A stretch of 64,000 bases of DNA from contig JAKULF010000008.1 in NCBI GenBank assembly GCA_022661535.1, positions 2,666,001 through 2,730,000 of the forward strand. Reading direction: 5' to 3'. The notes under the pieces are model-generated. The model did no database searches. It was not told the DNA's origin and saw only the letters and a program-made list of their open reading frames with translations. This document shows, piece by piece, positions 25,379 to 37,236 of this stretch (positions within the stretch are counted from its first letter, which is position 1; each line of letters begins with the position of its first letter). The DNA is from Eutypa lata. Its lineage: Eukaryota; Ascomycota; Sordariomycetes; Xylariales; Diatrypaceae. The translations under genes and the position numbers were made by a program.

Positions 25379-25937
25379 AGGACTCTCTGATCTGCAAAAG
25401 TTGGAGTTGTTGAAAGGATGTCCCCATTTAAGTATGTAGTGCCAACATACAATCAACCTGATTCCCAGATCCAAAATGTATGATGCCGAGTTGTGTGTCC
25501 TTATCATAGTTAATGTTTCTAGTAAAGTTCAGTTACTAATAATTAGTACTGGGTTGAAACCAATAAAGACCACTTAATTCGCAGATGAGAAGACAATGTC
25601 CATTTCTATTTCGTGTAGTGATAAATTTTGATTGCAAATGATAGTGTGAGACTGAGAGTAAGTCTACCTTGTAAGAAAACTATCTAACTATTTCGTACCC
25701 ACACAGGATAGGTGGCACTGAAATATTTAGGCACTAACTACGTAAGTAACGATTGTGTTCTGCGACCCATGGATGATTGTATCACTTCTCAATTCGGCCG
25801 CCAATATTCCTTCACATCCTGTCACACATCCGCAAGCTCGACCAACGCAAGCTCATTGCTATCCATCCATAGAAGGAATTAGTGCCTGCCACCGCTATCA
25901 TCTAGTTAGGGATGTTCCACCGCGTGCATAAGCGGGC
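25379..25937. other. convergent intergenic region
   Basis: Spacer between the 3' ends of the terpene synthase (+) and the GMC oxidoreductase (-). No open frame or repeat of note was found. It should hold both polyadenylation regions. Confidence 0.55.
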
Positions 25938-27696
25938 TCATGCAATCTTTTGCTGCGATATGATAACCGCAGCCTGCTCCGCCAACGCATAAACAGCTGC
26001 CTGAATGTGTGCACCAATGGAGATAGGGATCACGGAGGCGTCAACGATATAAAGGTTTTCAACGCCCTTCACTCGTAGATCTGCATCTACCACTTGACCC
26101 ATTGAGCAGCTCCCGCAACCATGGAATGTAGAACTAAAGAAAATAAATTAATATTTTTGAGGTTGGCTTCTCAGTCGGCGCGGGGTCTTAACTCACATTC
26201 CTTGGGTTCGTACTCTGCTGTCCAGATACTCGTCACTTGCTTCAGTGCTTAACGGTCCAAATCCAGGACGCGGTGTTTCGCCTTCGACGAGGCGGCCCAA
26301 GGCTGAGTCCCCCGTCATGAATGCAGCAATCCGGCGCAGTGAATGGCGCCATACGTATTTATCAACCTCCGTGGAGAAATAATTAGGGTCAATAAGTGGT
26401 GCCTCAGCAGGATCATTAGACGCGATCGTCACGGTACCGCGAGATGTTGGCTTCATACCCATGAGCGCATTACTGATATGCGTGCCGTCAATACCGAGAG
26501 GGGGGACTGCTAGGTACATCACGAGGTTCTCCATCATTGCCCAGTCCTTCCTCAGTAGGTAATGGTTTGGAACTGCTCTGCCTTCGTCTTTGGCAATGGC
26601 AGCCTCCAGGCCGTCACGAGGTACGTCGGTGCAAGCCACATAGCTCAGCGGTGTTCCCGTCGCAAACTGCGGTTCCGCAAACAGTGGGTTGGTGGAGCCG
26701 AGGGCATACCCGTTTGATGGGTTCTTCAGTTTCCAGTTCAGGTGCATCATGATATGATCATTAAAGTTTTTGCCGACCTGGGAGATGTCCACCTTAGTCT
26801 CGATGCCGTGCTGAACTAGTGTCTCCTTAGGTCCCAGCCCAGACAGCATAAGAAGCTGGGGTGTTCGATAGGCACCGGCTGCCACGATTACCTTGCTCGA
26901 GTGAATCTTAGTACCGTCGACTAGACGAATACCAGTGGCGCGATTCTTGTCGTCAATGAGTATGGACCCCACGAGGGTATCTGTCAAGACCGTTACATCG
27001 TCTAGGGAATACGATAGTGGAGCAATCTGACGAGCACCTTTAGAGCGGTTCTCGTTGAGTTCGCCAAGTCCGAGGTTCGTCCCGGCGTTCATATCGTTCC
27101 CCGGGAGCTTGTGGACGCCGGACTCTTGCCAAGATTGCTCGGTAATATTGGCAAGAGGGTATATGCGGTTCATAGAGATGGGCGATTCAATTTGCATTTT
27201 ACCGTCTTGGCCGTGTTGTTCAGAATTCTCGTCTTTGTACCATTTTTCGGTCATCTTGAAGTACGGAAGTTGCCCGTCGTAACTCCAGCGTCTATCGTGG
27301 ACGACGTCGCCCCAGTCATCGTAATCAGCCCTGGCACCTCGGAACCATCCACCTAGCACAGTGTCAACGTTGAATATGCATAAAAGAGTATCATACAAGC
27401 TCAAACTCACAGCCATTGATCACAGAACCACCACCAATAGCTCGACCGGAGGGGATATCAACCCGACGGCCATCATAGCCTTTTTGAGGCACAGTCTTGT
27501 AGCCCCAATCGAATTTACCACCAATGAAGTTGAGCGAGTTGAAATAGAGCATCTCTTTGTCCTTTCTCACGTCTGGGCCGGCCTCTACAACAAGAATACG
27601 AGCTGATGCATCGTACTGTTTGAGGCGACTTGCAACTACACAACCGGCCAACCCGCCGCCAGCAATCACGTAGTCCCAGTTGTCAGTAGCTACCAT
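25938..27696 (-). CDS. GMC-family FAD-dependent oxidoreductase
   Basis: Flavoenzyme of the glucose-methanol-choline family, which oxidises alcohols to carbonyls with FAD. Three exons: 27,411-27,696; 26,197-27,352; 25,938-26,133 (introns 58 and 63 bp, GTGAGT donors, CTAG and TTTAG acceptors), 545 residues. The N-terminus carries the Rossmann dinucleotide motif AGGGLAG, then VVEAGPD (the Glu that binds ribose) and [13 protein letters not shown] (GMC signature 1 region). The middle has SGLGP with the GMC signature 2 context. The C-terminus has the catalytic His in [10 protein letters not shown] and the second active-site residue as His in IGAHIQA. There is no obvious signal peptide, so it is probably intracellular and not a secreted aryl-alcohol or glucose oxidase. 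It converges on the terpene synthase and diverges from the rhodopsin-domain gene. A role in oxidising a terpene alcohol is inference from position only. Confidence 0.9.
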
Positions 27697-28790
27697 GGTG
27701 GAAATCCTGTAATGGTGAAATTTGTGAAAGAAATGGTTATCTTTGATCTAAGGAGAATGTAGGGGAAGGTCAAATGCTAGTATTGTGTGTACCCGAAGTA
27801 GGTTTGACTCAGACTACGGCTTGGGAACAGGAGGGTCTTTTTCTTTAATAGAGGCTGTCCTGATACAAATTCAAGGCTATGACTTGTTTTATTACCGCCT
27901 AACGACTTTCTAAACAAAGCCTGCCACTTAATATTACGTCGCCAGATTCTAATATCCAAAGGATCTAGGGCTGGGCTCAGATACAATCATCCAATAGTCT
28001 CATAGGAACATTGCACTGCAATAGGCTTCGGATAGTAGCTTGCATGGCGGCATGGCGCCATTTTTGCATGAGCACTACAGTGGCACAAAGTGTTGTTATG
28101 ATAATCGCACTCTGAAATGTTACATTTGACATGCAATAATAGATTCCTGGAACATAAGTGTGCATACTAACATCACTCCACAGGACGTGTTGGTGCAATC
28201 CGAAGATCACAGCCGTCCAATGTAACAGTATACGCGCCGCCACCCCCGAACCCCCCTAACGGCCCGGCCTAAGCAAGGATAAACACCTGCAAGTCCAAAT
28301 ATCGTCGGTTATCCAATGGGAAGCTCCGAGATATGCATATAGTTCCAACTTGCACTGTTCATTCAAATTGAACTAATCATATCATCCAAAATCAAAGTTA
28401 CTTGCTACGCGAGGCAGCTGCGCCGCTGAAATACTACCCTTCTACTAACATTTTGGTCCCGATCGGCCATGTTAATCTAAGTACATAGACACCAAGATAC
28501 ATTGCTTTTCGAGCCTTGCTACTTCATTGGAGGGTACATTTTTAATTATAGTCAGAATGCAAGTATTGCAGCGTTGCGAATGGAATAGGGTATAACCAAT
28601 CCCCTATTGCCAGGTCGACTCAGACTACTAAATACTTACAGTGCCGGCTCACCCTATTCGACAACATCCATCTCTCTACGTAACCGTCTCACTGCGTTGG
28701 TTTGACGTTCTGTGATATTTTATTTCAGTTCAATATTTTATCTAGCAGTGCAATCAGTCAAAACTCCATTTAGACGTCCGAGCACTCAAC
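27697..28790. promoter_or_regulatory. divergent promoter region between GMC oxidoreductase and Pth11-like gene
   Basis: About 1.1 kb between two divergent start codons (27,696 minus and 28,791 plus). No gene is supported inside. It must carry both promoters and may allow shared regulation. I could not identify a specific factor-binding site with confidence. Confidence 0.45.
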
Positions 28791-30216
28791 ATGGCAGTCT
28801 ACCCACGGCTTATCATCTCAGATAACAATTCTGATGAAGTGACTAAGATCGAAACAGATCTCGTTCCGTTGTCTTCGGGTGGTATCCGTATAATTATTGA
28901 GGGTGTTTTCTTAATTGTCCTGACTACTATCTGGACTGTTAGTGAGTTAGACCTGACAATATTTTTTTCGTGGGGGTTGCCTAAGGATGATTAATATTAC
29001 TCCATCGCAGTTTTTGTCAAGTGTCGTGACTAACCGCTCTAGTGCGTCTTTGGTGTCGTCGTATCAAGAGAGTCCCTATTCTCATCGAAGACTGGCTCCA
29101 TCTTGCTGCCCTGGTTTTCTTCTACGGCCAAGTTGCTACATGCTTCGTGTCAGTAGCAGTGGGAGGTGCTGGGCATCACCTAAGCGAACTCCAGCCTTGG
29201 CATATTGTTCGTTTCTCCAAAGTGCGTATTCGGATGGGTGTGTAGCAGGGATAGGAAAGTATACTAATTGGTATAGGCAATATTTGTTGTTCAAGTGATG
29301 TACGCTCTGGCTGTAGGGCTCGTTAAAATAAGCATCACAGTCCTGCTCATGCGCATCTTCGTTAGCCAGAGGATAAAACTAGCTGGTGGTTTCATTATAG
29401 GGTTGTCGGTACTTTGGACAATCTTGACGATTCTAGTTGGCCTTCTCCTCTGCAAACCTATAACGCAGAATTGGGAACCGACCCCGGACGGCACATGTGG
29501 TAATCAATATGTCGGATTTGGCATCGTCGCCGCAATCGATATCTTCAACGAGATATGTCTAATAATTTTACCCATTCCATCAGTTTGGAAGTTGCATCTT
29601 CCCCAGCGTTACAGAATTGCCCTGGCAGGCGTCTTCGGTACTGGTATCATGTTTGTACCCCTTTCTCTCTGGCCCTCTGCCGCCTTTTAGCCAGCTTTTT
29701 TAATCCTCTGCATCAATTTGAACCACATTAGCTGACACCCGCTTTTCATATAGCACCTTGGTGGTTGCAGCCTTCCGCGTCCCAGTACTGCTAGAGACTG
29801 ATTTCACCGACCTCACCTACGACACTAGAAGCCAGCAGGTTGCTCTTGCTGAACCTGCTATCGCAATCATTATCTCCTGCAGCCCAATTCTCAAGCCTGC
29901 TTTTGACAAAGTATTGATGCCTATATTGGGCACAATCACTAGACGCACGACCGAATCGAGAAGCGACCCGCGAACGAAGAATTCAGATGGTACCAATAGA
30001 GCACGAGTGAAGGCAAAGTCTCATGGTTACGCCAAGGTCGGTGATTCTGACGAGCTTATTGAATTGAGTAATAGAAACTTGCAGACAGCAAACCAGGGAA
30101 CAGAGATCTCTGCTACAGGGCGCCCGTCAATCGAGACCACTCAAAAGTCAGAGCAGGATAATGGGACGTCGGGCATTGTTGTTAGGAAAGAGACTATTAT
30201 AACCCATAGTAACTAA
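28791..30216 (+). CDS. Pth11/SAT4-like rhodopsin-domain integral membrane protein
   Basis: Multi-pass membrane protein of the fungal rhodopsin-domain group that includes Pth11-like receptors and SAT4-type proteins. Four exons: 28,791-28,941; 29,043-29,221; 29,277-29,650; 29,754-30,216, giving 388 residues. Hydrophobic segments lie in each of the first three exons and at the start of the fourth (for example IIIEGVFLIVLTTIWTV, LAALVFFYGQVATCFV, ALAVGLVKISITVLLM and IIGLSVLWTILTILVGLLLC), consistent with about seven helices. Family marks seen: ILIEDWL after helix 1, LCKPITQNW followed by GTCGNQ (paired Cys), and NEICLIILPIPSVWKL. The last 110 residues are a polar cytoplasmic tail rich in Ser, Thr and Lys. 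Some homologues sit in secondary-metabolite clusters and others act as surface receptors; which applies here is open. Its position next to the terpene genes favours the first. Confidence 0.82.
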
Positions 30217-31743
30217 AGGTGTTTAGAACCTTTCAATGTTATTACATCAGAATTTGTTTAATTTACAACGTTGAAAATATTATATGTGTCCGATATGAAC
30301 CCAAATAACACGCACGCCTAAAGCCCGTAATGCGCTAGAGGTAGAGGTACTGTCTAGGAAACCCGAAAGACTCAAACCCTACGATTCATGTTAGTAGATA
30401 GGAAAATAAGGGTATGTTATACACTGCCGGGAATGTTGGGTTACATTTCTGTACGAATAAACCAGCAGAAGCCAGCCGAGAATCCTAGGATTGTTCTTCC
30501 TTGGTCTCGGTAATGAATGTCGGGTCTGTCACGACTTGTTAGCCCATCACCATCCAGCGACCTAAGGTATTGACGAAAATCGAGACCATTCGCAAGTGTA
30601 ACTCACCCTCATATAGGTTAAAGATAAGAATACCCATATTTAAGTATCTTGCGTAAATTTAAAGCGTGAGTGGAATTGGGGTTCAAAGACCGAGAAAGCC
30701 AGGATAGATTAAGGGTATAAATAATGAGGAAGAAAAAACAACATGGGAGAGGTCGTCGGGAGGTTGTCAGTAGATAGCTTGGAAGGGGTATATTAAAAAT
30801 AAATGCACAATGCATTCCTAACGTAGCCATGCGTTTTGATAAGCTCCTTACAAACGTTAGTATGGCCCTGCTCGCTTCCTTCGCTGTCACCCCCAGAAGA
30901 CAATACTGCTTTTGCCTACTCCTTTTCTTTTGAATTCTCTGTAACACATAATTTTACTTATGGATGGAGGTCGTACACCTACTGTTTTGTCCGTAAAATC
31001 GAATTCGGCTACCTCAAAACCCAATATTATCAGCGGTATTCATGTTGTGATGATAAATAGCAAACATTGATATGCATGCAGCGAAAAATTGGTATTCTAA
31101 GTCGTGTGGAATAATTTGTACAAGGATAGATAATTCCCTCAAGAAGAACATTGAACGTCGTTTTCTTCTTCCAGAACCCGAATCATTCAATTACTAGTTG
31201 CAGTATATTTGCAGCTAGATCGTGTGATCTTGTCTCTAGACCTTGGCGATTACGTGGGACCTGGATGCCAAGAGTTGCCAACTACCACCCTTTTCAATTT
31301 ATTGCTACCACCATGCTGAATCTAGAACTCTTAGCTTTCAGGGGTTCAGCCCGATCGCCGCAGGACCTCCCAGGAACAAGCTATTGAGCTATAGCATATG
31401 AGCCTTTGTGGCACCCACACCATAACAAAATGGAACTTCAAATGAGACCACACACCCGGTTATGGTGATCCACATTCGTTGGTGTGTCTTGATGACATGT
31501 TATTATACCTTAAACTAATGGTGTAAAAGACATTTGCATTGTATTTGATTACCTAAACACAATGATTCACGGCCTAGTAGGTTGAGTCTTGTCTAAATAG
31601 TGTGTTAAACAACTTGTGTATAAGACCAGACAGAAACTCTCAACTGATATGAGTATTGGATATACAAAGTTGTTCCTAGTCCATCGGGATTACCATTCCC
31701 GCAGCTACATATTCTACTACTAATAACCACAAAGTATTCTACG
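30217..31743. other. intergenic, no supported gene
   Basis: 1.5 kb between the rhodopsin-domain gene and the peroxidase. The small open frames on both strands have no motif or plausible splice context. It includes the peroxidase promoter. Confidence 0.5.
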
Positions 31744-33286
31744 ATGCTCTTATCTTCATTACTCCCGGGCGCCAGCTTATTACTCATACCTTCTGTTCTC
31801 CTTCCCCTCGCTGTCGGGTTTCCCAACTCGCCACTGCAGAAGCAGCTCGCCAGGATCGAGAGCCTGAACCGCGCGGACACGAACGGCGGTCTGCCCGGCG
31901 GCGGCGGCGGCGACGATGGCGACGACTCGCCAGAACTGATCGGGGACCTGGCTACCCTACGCCTGGAGGACCTGACGCCGACGGCAAAAGACATCCGCGA
32001 TCTGCTGCTGGAAACCGGCAACCCGGAGAGCGACTTCGAGGTGGGTACGGTGCCGCCCATCGACTCGCCCGAGTGTGCCAGCGACACCTGCTGCATCTGG
32101 AAATACGTCGCAGACGAGATGGTGAAGAAGTTCCGCGGCGCTTCCGGCCGTTGCACGCGCTGGGCTCGCATGGCTGTGCGGCTCGGCTTCCACGACGCCG
32201 GTACCTGGTCTAAATCTGCTGCGCTGGCAGGTGCGGGTGGCGGCGCTGACGGGTCGATCTGCTTGTCGGACGAGTTCAAGGATGCGGAAAATAGGTAAGG
32301 CTCTACCTGTATTCGTGCTCATAATTTTCCTACCTAGCATTGACTCCTTTTCCGCAACGTTAAAGTCATGCACTGTTGCTAGATCATCTCCATATATAAA
32401 TATTTATAAAATGTCTGAGCCCCTCTCACTAACAAATCAACTCTGTTCTTCCGCAGTGGTCTCGAAGACATGTGTCTCCAGATGCGCGAATGGTTCACCA
32501 ACTGGACCGACCAAGGCTTCTCGATAACCATGGCAGACCTAATCCAGATGGGTGCCAACGTCGGGGCCGTAGTCTGTCCGCTCGGCCCTCGCATCCGGAC
32601 GTTCGTTGGCCGGCGGGACTGGAACGGCGATGACGCGCCTCCGAACAACAGCTCGTTATTACCCAGTCCCCTCTCTCCGGCCGACGATCTGATCCGCCTA
32701 TTCCGCGACAAGACGATCGGGCCGCACGCGCTAGTGGCGCTTGTCGGCGCGCACACGACGAGCCAGCAGCGCACTGTGGATGTGGACCGTGCCGGTGCAC
32801 CACAAGACAGTACCCCGGGAGTCTGGGACATTTTGTTCTATGGCGAGACGGATGGAAGTGCTCCTGAGCCTGCACCGCCTAGGGTGTTTAAGTTCCCGAG
32901 CGATGTCGCGCTAGCCTCGCACCCAACGACGTCGGACGAGTGGCGGTCTTTTTCTGGAAGCGGTGGCCAGGATCATTGGAATCAGGCAAGTCACTGAACT
33001 AAAAAAACATGGCTCCACGACATCCCCACTCCGGCTAGCAGGGTCTTCAGCTAATACTGTGGTTCATTTATGATAGGATTATGCTAGGGCATATATCAGA
33101 CTCAGTTTGCTGGGAGTTAATAACATCAATAATCTGACGGAATGCACAAAGATATTGCCTCGCGCTGTCAGGGAGTTCTCGAACCCGGATCAGCTCCGGA
33201 TGGATACGTGGCTTGGCAGCTCTGCAAACACCTCTGAGGCCTTGGAGATTGCTGAGGTAGTCGAAGCAGGTGACAGCATTGACTAG
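31744..33286 (+). CDS. secreted class II fungal heme peroxidase
   Basis: Extracellular peroxidase of the lignin/manganese/versatile peroxidase superfamily, using H2O2 to oxidise aromatic or metal substrates. Three exons: 31,744-32,294; 32,457-32,985; 33,077-33,286, 429 residues. A signal peptide is clear (about residues 1-25, ending near LAVGF). A Gly/Asp-rich acidic linker follows, with GGGGGDDGDD at about residues 53-62. The distal heme pocket is VRLGFHDAGTW (Arg, Phe, His, Asp), and the proximal His is in LVALVGAHTTSQQR. The ECASDTCC and GLEDMC stretches supply disulphide Cys. Intron 1 is GT-AG (162 bp); intron 2 (32,986-33,076) has a GC donor in the CAG-GCAAGT context. Exons 1 and 2 use markedly GC-rich third positions compared with the neighbours. 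I cannot assign the Mn-binding acids or a surface Trp, so its subtype stays open. Class II enzymes are best known from basidiomycetes, but ascomycete members exist. Confidence 0.88.
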
Positions 33287-33713
33287 GGTTCTATCTAAGG
33301 GTCAGAATCGCTCTTCTAGGTAAGTTAAAGAGATGTTTTCTTTTGTAAAATTGTATTAGTATAAAGGTTCAAGAAGTCTGTTAACTAGCAACATAAACCT
33401 GGATGATTACAAATAATATTGTGCGTAGCTTATGAACCATCTGATCTATATAATAGGAATAATGAGTGTATCTATACGTTAATTCTGTATTCTATTTTTA
33501 TAACTGGAATGCAATGATTTCAGATCAGCTACATATTTTCGGATAAGTATTGTGTGATTTAAGACAGTCAGTTCTACATGCTAGTCTTGTCCTGGCAGGA
33601 CAAGTCCCGTTGAGTCATAACACTAGATTATGATCTTGCTCCCTGGTCCACCAAACGCGGAAAGAGGTCGCCGGCAGTGCCGCAAATCTGTTCTTTTAGG
33701 TAGCCCCCACCAC
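33287..33713. other. convergent intergenic region
   Basis: Spacer between the 3' ends of the peroxidase (+) and the lectin-like gene (-). Nothing beyond terminator-type AT-rich sequence is visible. Confidence 0.5.
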
Positions 33714-35285
33714 TCAAGGATAAACCCTCCCTATGTACACGAAGACAGAAATGTCATCCCCGTCCGGGTCCGGCTCATACGCGAGGACCTCGTCGCCGGA
33801 TATTCCGTACAGCACGGCATCCTCGCCGGCCGATATAGCCGAGAACTTCACGGATGAATTTTGTTGAGCCCCCCGCTCCTGGGATGGCCCTCCGCGGAAC
33901 TCGATGCGCGGTATGTTCGTCCATCCCCCGGCCCACCACAGCGCTGTGACCGTGCCGCTGTCATCGGGTAGTAGAGCTAGGAACATTGTCTGCGTGAAGT
34001 TTTGGAGGAGGACTGTCACGAACTGGAGCTTCGGCGAAGGGGGAGGTAGATCCTCGATGAGGAAGCCGTCTAGTTTCTCAAAGTTAGTAGTTGGAGACAT
34101 TGTGGTGGGATTCTGTTGATAATGTAGGATATATATATGCCGGTATTAACGCGACATACCTGAGTGCCACTCCCCCGCCCGAAACATGGTTTTCTGCATT
34201 GGCCCACCCGAGCTGGAGTCCACCCGCTCTGAGACGAGCGCTATTCGGTCGACGGCACCTGTCTCCGTGGTAAATTGCGGCACTATGCTCAGACTCGAAT
34301 TTGCCGCGACATCTTTACGATCGATGACCCTCTCCGGGTTGCCCCAGTCGGTCGCGTTAGCGACATCGATGTGTCCCTCGGGTGTCTGGTAGACCAAAAC
34401 CCAGTCACCGATACAATCTAGAGACCAGCAGCGTTGCCACGCGGCTGAGAGCTGAGATCCCGGGGATGTCCGTTGGCCCGCGTAGGATTCCTCGCCCTCC
34501 CAGCTATCCGGCTTCTCCCGGGGTCTGAGGAGTCGCGCCCCGGAGACAAAGGTAGCATTCCCTATTTCCGCCGCTGACAGGAACCAGAGCTGCAAACAAA
34601 GGACTGTACCGTAGGAACACGCCGCGCTCGCAAGTGGCGTACCCGGTATGGGTAGCGGTGGTGGGTTGTCCGACCCCATGACGATGTCCGTGACATTGGT
34701 CGTGGTCCACACCCGGTTCTCTGAGTCCCATCGCCGCGCGAGGATTGCGTTGTTGGGGTCCTGGAAGAAGACTGTCCGGTACGCGACCCCGTCGGTGTCC
34801 GTCCAGTTCGAAGATGCCAACCGCGACGTGCTGAGGACGTTTGTATTGTGAGCCTGCGTCTTCGGTGTGCTGTTATTCCCAGAGCTGGAGCTATTACCTC
34901 CTGGATCATCCTGGGCGGCGTTAGGCGGCTGTTTGGAATCCGCATGCCGCCTCAGCACGCTACCTGCAACGCCACCCGCAATGGCACCCATTACCACCAG
35001 TACCATGACTGCGAGTATGACGTAAGATTTGGTTTTCGATATGCCTCGAAGCCCCAAAAATGTGCAGAATACGGCTAGTAGCAAACTGCTTTGACGACCC
35101 TCGGTCGCATGAGTCTCGACGTCCTGTCCTTGCACGTAATACTTATCATTATCGTTATTTCTGAACAAAGCATTATCCTCGTAAAGGCCAGGGTCTTGAC
35201 TGATAGTCTCCTTAGTGCTCTCATTGCGATCATGTGAGCTATAGTTCTCGACCTGTCTGACTTCTAGCGTGCTGTACGGTTCCAT
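33714..35285 (-). CDS. type II membrane protein with fucose-specific-lectin-like domain
   Basis: Two exons, 34,160-35,285 and 33,714-34,069, give 493 residues. The intron (90 bp) has donor GTATGT and acceptor CTAG preceded by a TACTAAC branch site; this junction restores the frame (..WHS-DGFLIEDL..). Layout: a polar cytoplasmic N-terminus (about 1-85), one transmembrane helix (YVILAVMVLVVMGAIAGGVA, about 87-106), a low-complexity Ser/Asn/Gly linker, then a beta-rich ectodomain with repeated blocks such as VAYRTVFFQDPNNAILARRW and several Asn-x-Ser/Thr sites. Such blocks resemble the fungal fucose-specific lectin propeller, where each blade supplies part of a sugar site. I infer a surface or secretory-pathway carbohydrate-binding protein. 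Sequence similarity is judged by eye only; a general beta-propeller protein is the alternative. Confidence 0.65.
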
Positions 35286-35946
35286 ATTGACGACTAGGCT
35301 TGCAAAATATCTAGCTTTTACAGTTACACATAAAGTTCGAGGGTTTGAGATAGTAGTGACACGATGATGAGGCGACCATGGCAGTTATGTCCATCATGGT
35401 ACTGGCAACTGAAGCGCGGCATTTTTCCAGACAGAGCATAATACAAGGCTCGTAGCTGTTAATATAGGACATGTGCGTTGGCATATGGACAAGGAATAGA
35501 TTACATGCAGCTGCGGTATGTCCGCTTGATGACATTAGTGTTATGTCGCCTTCAGTAAAGAGACAGGTGGCGTACTTGGCGCGTTCGAAGCTTACAGAAT
35601 TGATACATATTTAGGGACCGAGAGGTCCGTCCGGATATATCTAGGTCATCCACCTCGCTTCAAAGTCGTTTGAGGCACAGCCACAATCAGCCATGAAATC
35701 TGTTCCGGTGAGCAATTACTACGGTAGTCGGCGAATCAATTGGTCATAATGCGGTCTATTTGGCCCTGGAACTATTTTGAGATTAGCCTAGCATTGAGGC
35801 TGAATCTGAAACAACAATATAAAAGCCTCCGAAGAATGCTGTAATATTTGGGTATTATCAACAACTCTTTGTTCTACGGGATGCACCCATGGTACTGAAA
35901 GACCGGATTTTGCACACAATGGTGGACTATTAGGATCTGGGTTGAC
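35286..35946. other. intergenic, no supported gene
   Basis: Between the start of the lectin-like gene and the 3' end of the GH76 gene, both on the minus strand. It should include the lectin-like promoter. Short open frames here have no motif. Confidence 0.5.
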
Positions 35947-37236
35947 CTATGACGTTGCCGCTAGGGCAGCGATCAGGCAGTCCAGTGCGCTGCTCTGGGC
36001 CGCAGGGTCAGCCTCAGTGTAAGGGCCTCCCCAGAAGACACCATTCTTACAGCCGCCGTCCTCAATACTAAGATCATTGCTCCATATGGACTGGGCATTC
36101 GTCTCTAGGAATGATTTCCACTGCTCCGATGGGCGAACTGCTTGTAACTTCTTAAGATTGCGCGGAAACACGCCCTTGAACATGATTCCGTCACCAGAGC
36201 AGCTCTGCGTGCGATCACATTCGTCCACCAAAATCCCCTTGTCGTCAAGCATAGAGCTTCCTGGGGTGGTGACCGCATTTGCAATATCAGAGGCACGATC
36301 CAGGTGTGATTCGTCGCCAGTAGCTTCATACAGCTCGACGAGACCACCAAGGATAACACCCTGGTTATAGGAGAATGTTGGGTCGCCCCTATTCTTGCAA
36401 GTGTCCTGATCCACCCCGTCGTTGATCAGATTGTCCGAATTGATAAGCCCAATGTTCTGGAACCAGGTCCAGGCTTCCTTAGCGGCGTCCAGGTAAATAT
36501 TCTTCTGGTCATCGCCTACACGGTTGGCCAAGGCAGCTCCGACTTGAATGTAAATCTCTATTATTAGGACTGTGATTAGCGGTGCTCTAATGTTGTCATC
36601 TTGAGGATTGGATCACATACCATTTTGAATGGCAAGAGGGCCTGAGCCTTCATCCTTGTTCCAGGGGAGACCACCACAAGCTGGCTTGTTCCACGCAGCG
36701 TTCATGTCGTACCAGATAGCAATAGCTTCATCTAGATATTCGCGCTTCCCAGTATTGTCGAGAGCACCAATCCATGCCAGTGCCCACCAGCCTTCATCGT
36801 CGTAATAATGGCTGATGAACCCTACGTCCTCTCGCCTCACCTTCCGGTTCTTAACCTCCTCGGGGCTCATCTCAACATATGCTCCATCAGCACGCTTTCT
36901 CTTCGACACGGGCTTGTTCAGCGGCGCATTGTTATATGTGTTTTCCCAGATCGAGTTATAGACGTTCTTGACGTTTTCGTCCAAAGAGGATAGGTCGTTG
37001 ACGGCAGATAACATATTGGCTCCCTGCCACCAATAGTTGTCCCACAAACCGGTGTCTGGGTTAAACCAACGCATCAATTGGTCGCTGTAGCCAACCTCCG
37101 TTAGTAAGATAGCATATTAACTGCATGACTACAGAGTTCACACTAACATATTGCAGACTGCGTTTGCCCGGTAGGAAGAAGCATCAGCGGCGACTAACCC
37201 TGCGCTGGCTAGCGCTAGGATCATAACAGCGGCCAT
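35947..37236 (-). CDS. glycoside hydrolase family 76 (endo-alpha-1,6-mannanase type)
   Basis: Enzyme of the DFG5/DCW1 family that cleaves or transfers alpha-1,6-mannan chains in the fungal wall. Three exons: 37,148-37,236; 36,621-37,084; 35,947-36,557 (both introns 63 bp), 387 residues. The first exon encodes a signal peptide (MAAVMILALASAGLVAADA). Family marks: WFNPDTGLWDNYWWQGANML near the N-terminus, the paired catalytic Asp in HYYDDEGWWALAW, CGGLPWN, YNQGVILGGLVELYEATGD, and GIMFKGVFPRNL. The ends of exons 1 and 2 were fixed by GTTAGT and GTATGT donors, and the CTACAG acceptor was chosen because only it restores the frame to DQLMRWF. No C-terminal hydrophobic tail follows AATS, so no GPI anchor is predicted; a secreted soluble enzyme is likely. 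It lies next to the lectin-like gene on the same strand. Confidence 0.9.

Noticed and set aside
31605..32373. Long minus-strand open frames of 138-224 codons opposite the peroxidase exon 1
   Set aside because: They are antisense shadows of a GC-rich coding exon; they show Ser/Arg/Pro-rich composition with no domain, while the plus strand has a complete peroxidase.
34091..35078. Plus- and minus-strand frames of 60-127 codons overlapping the lectin-like gene
   Set aside because: They overlap a longer, well-structured membrane protein frame and have no motifs of their own.
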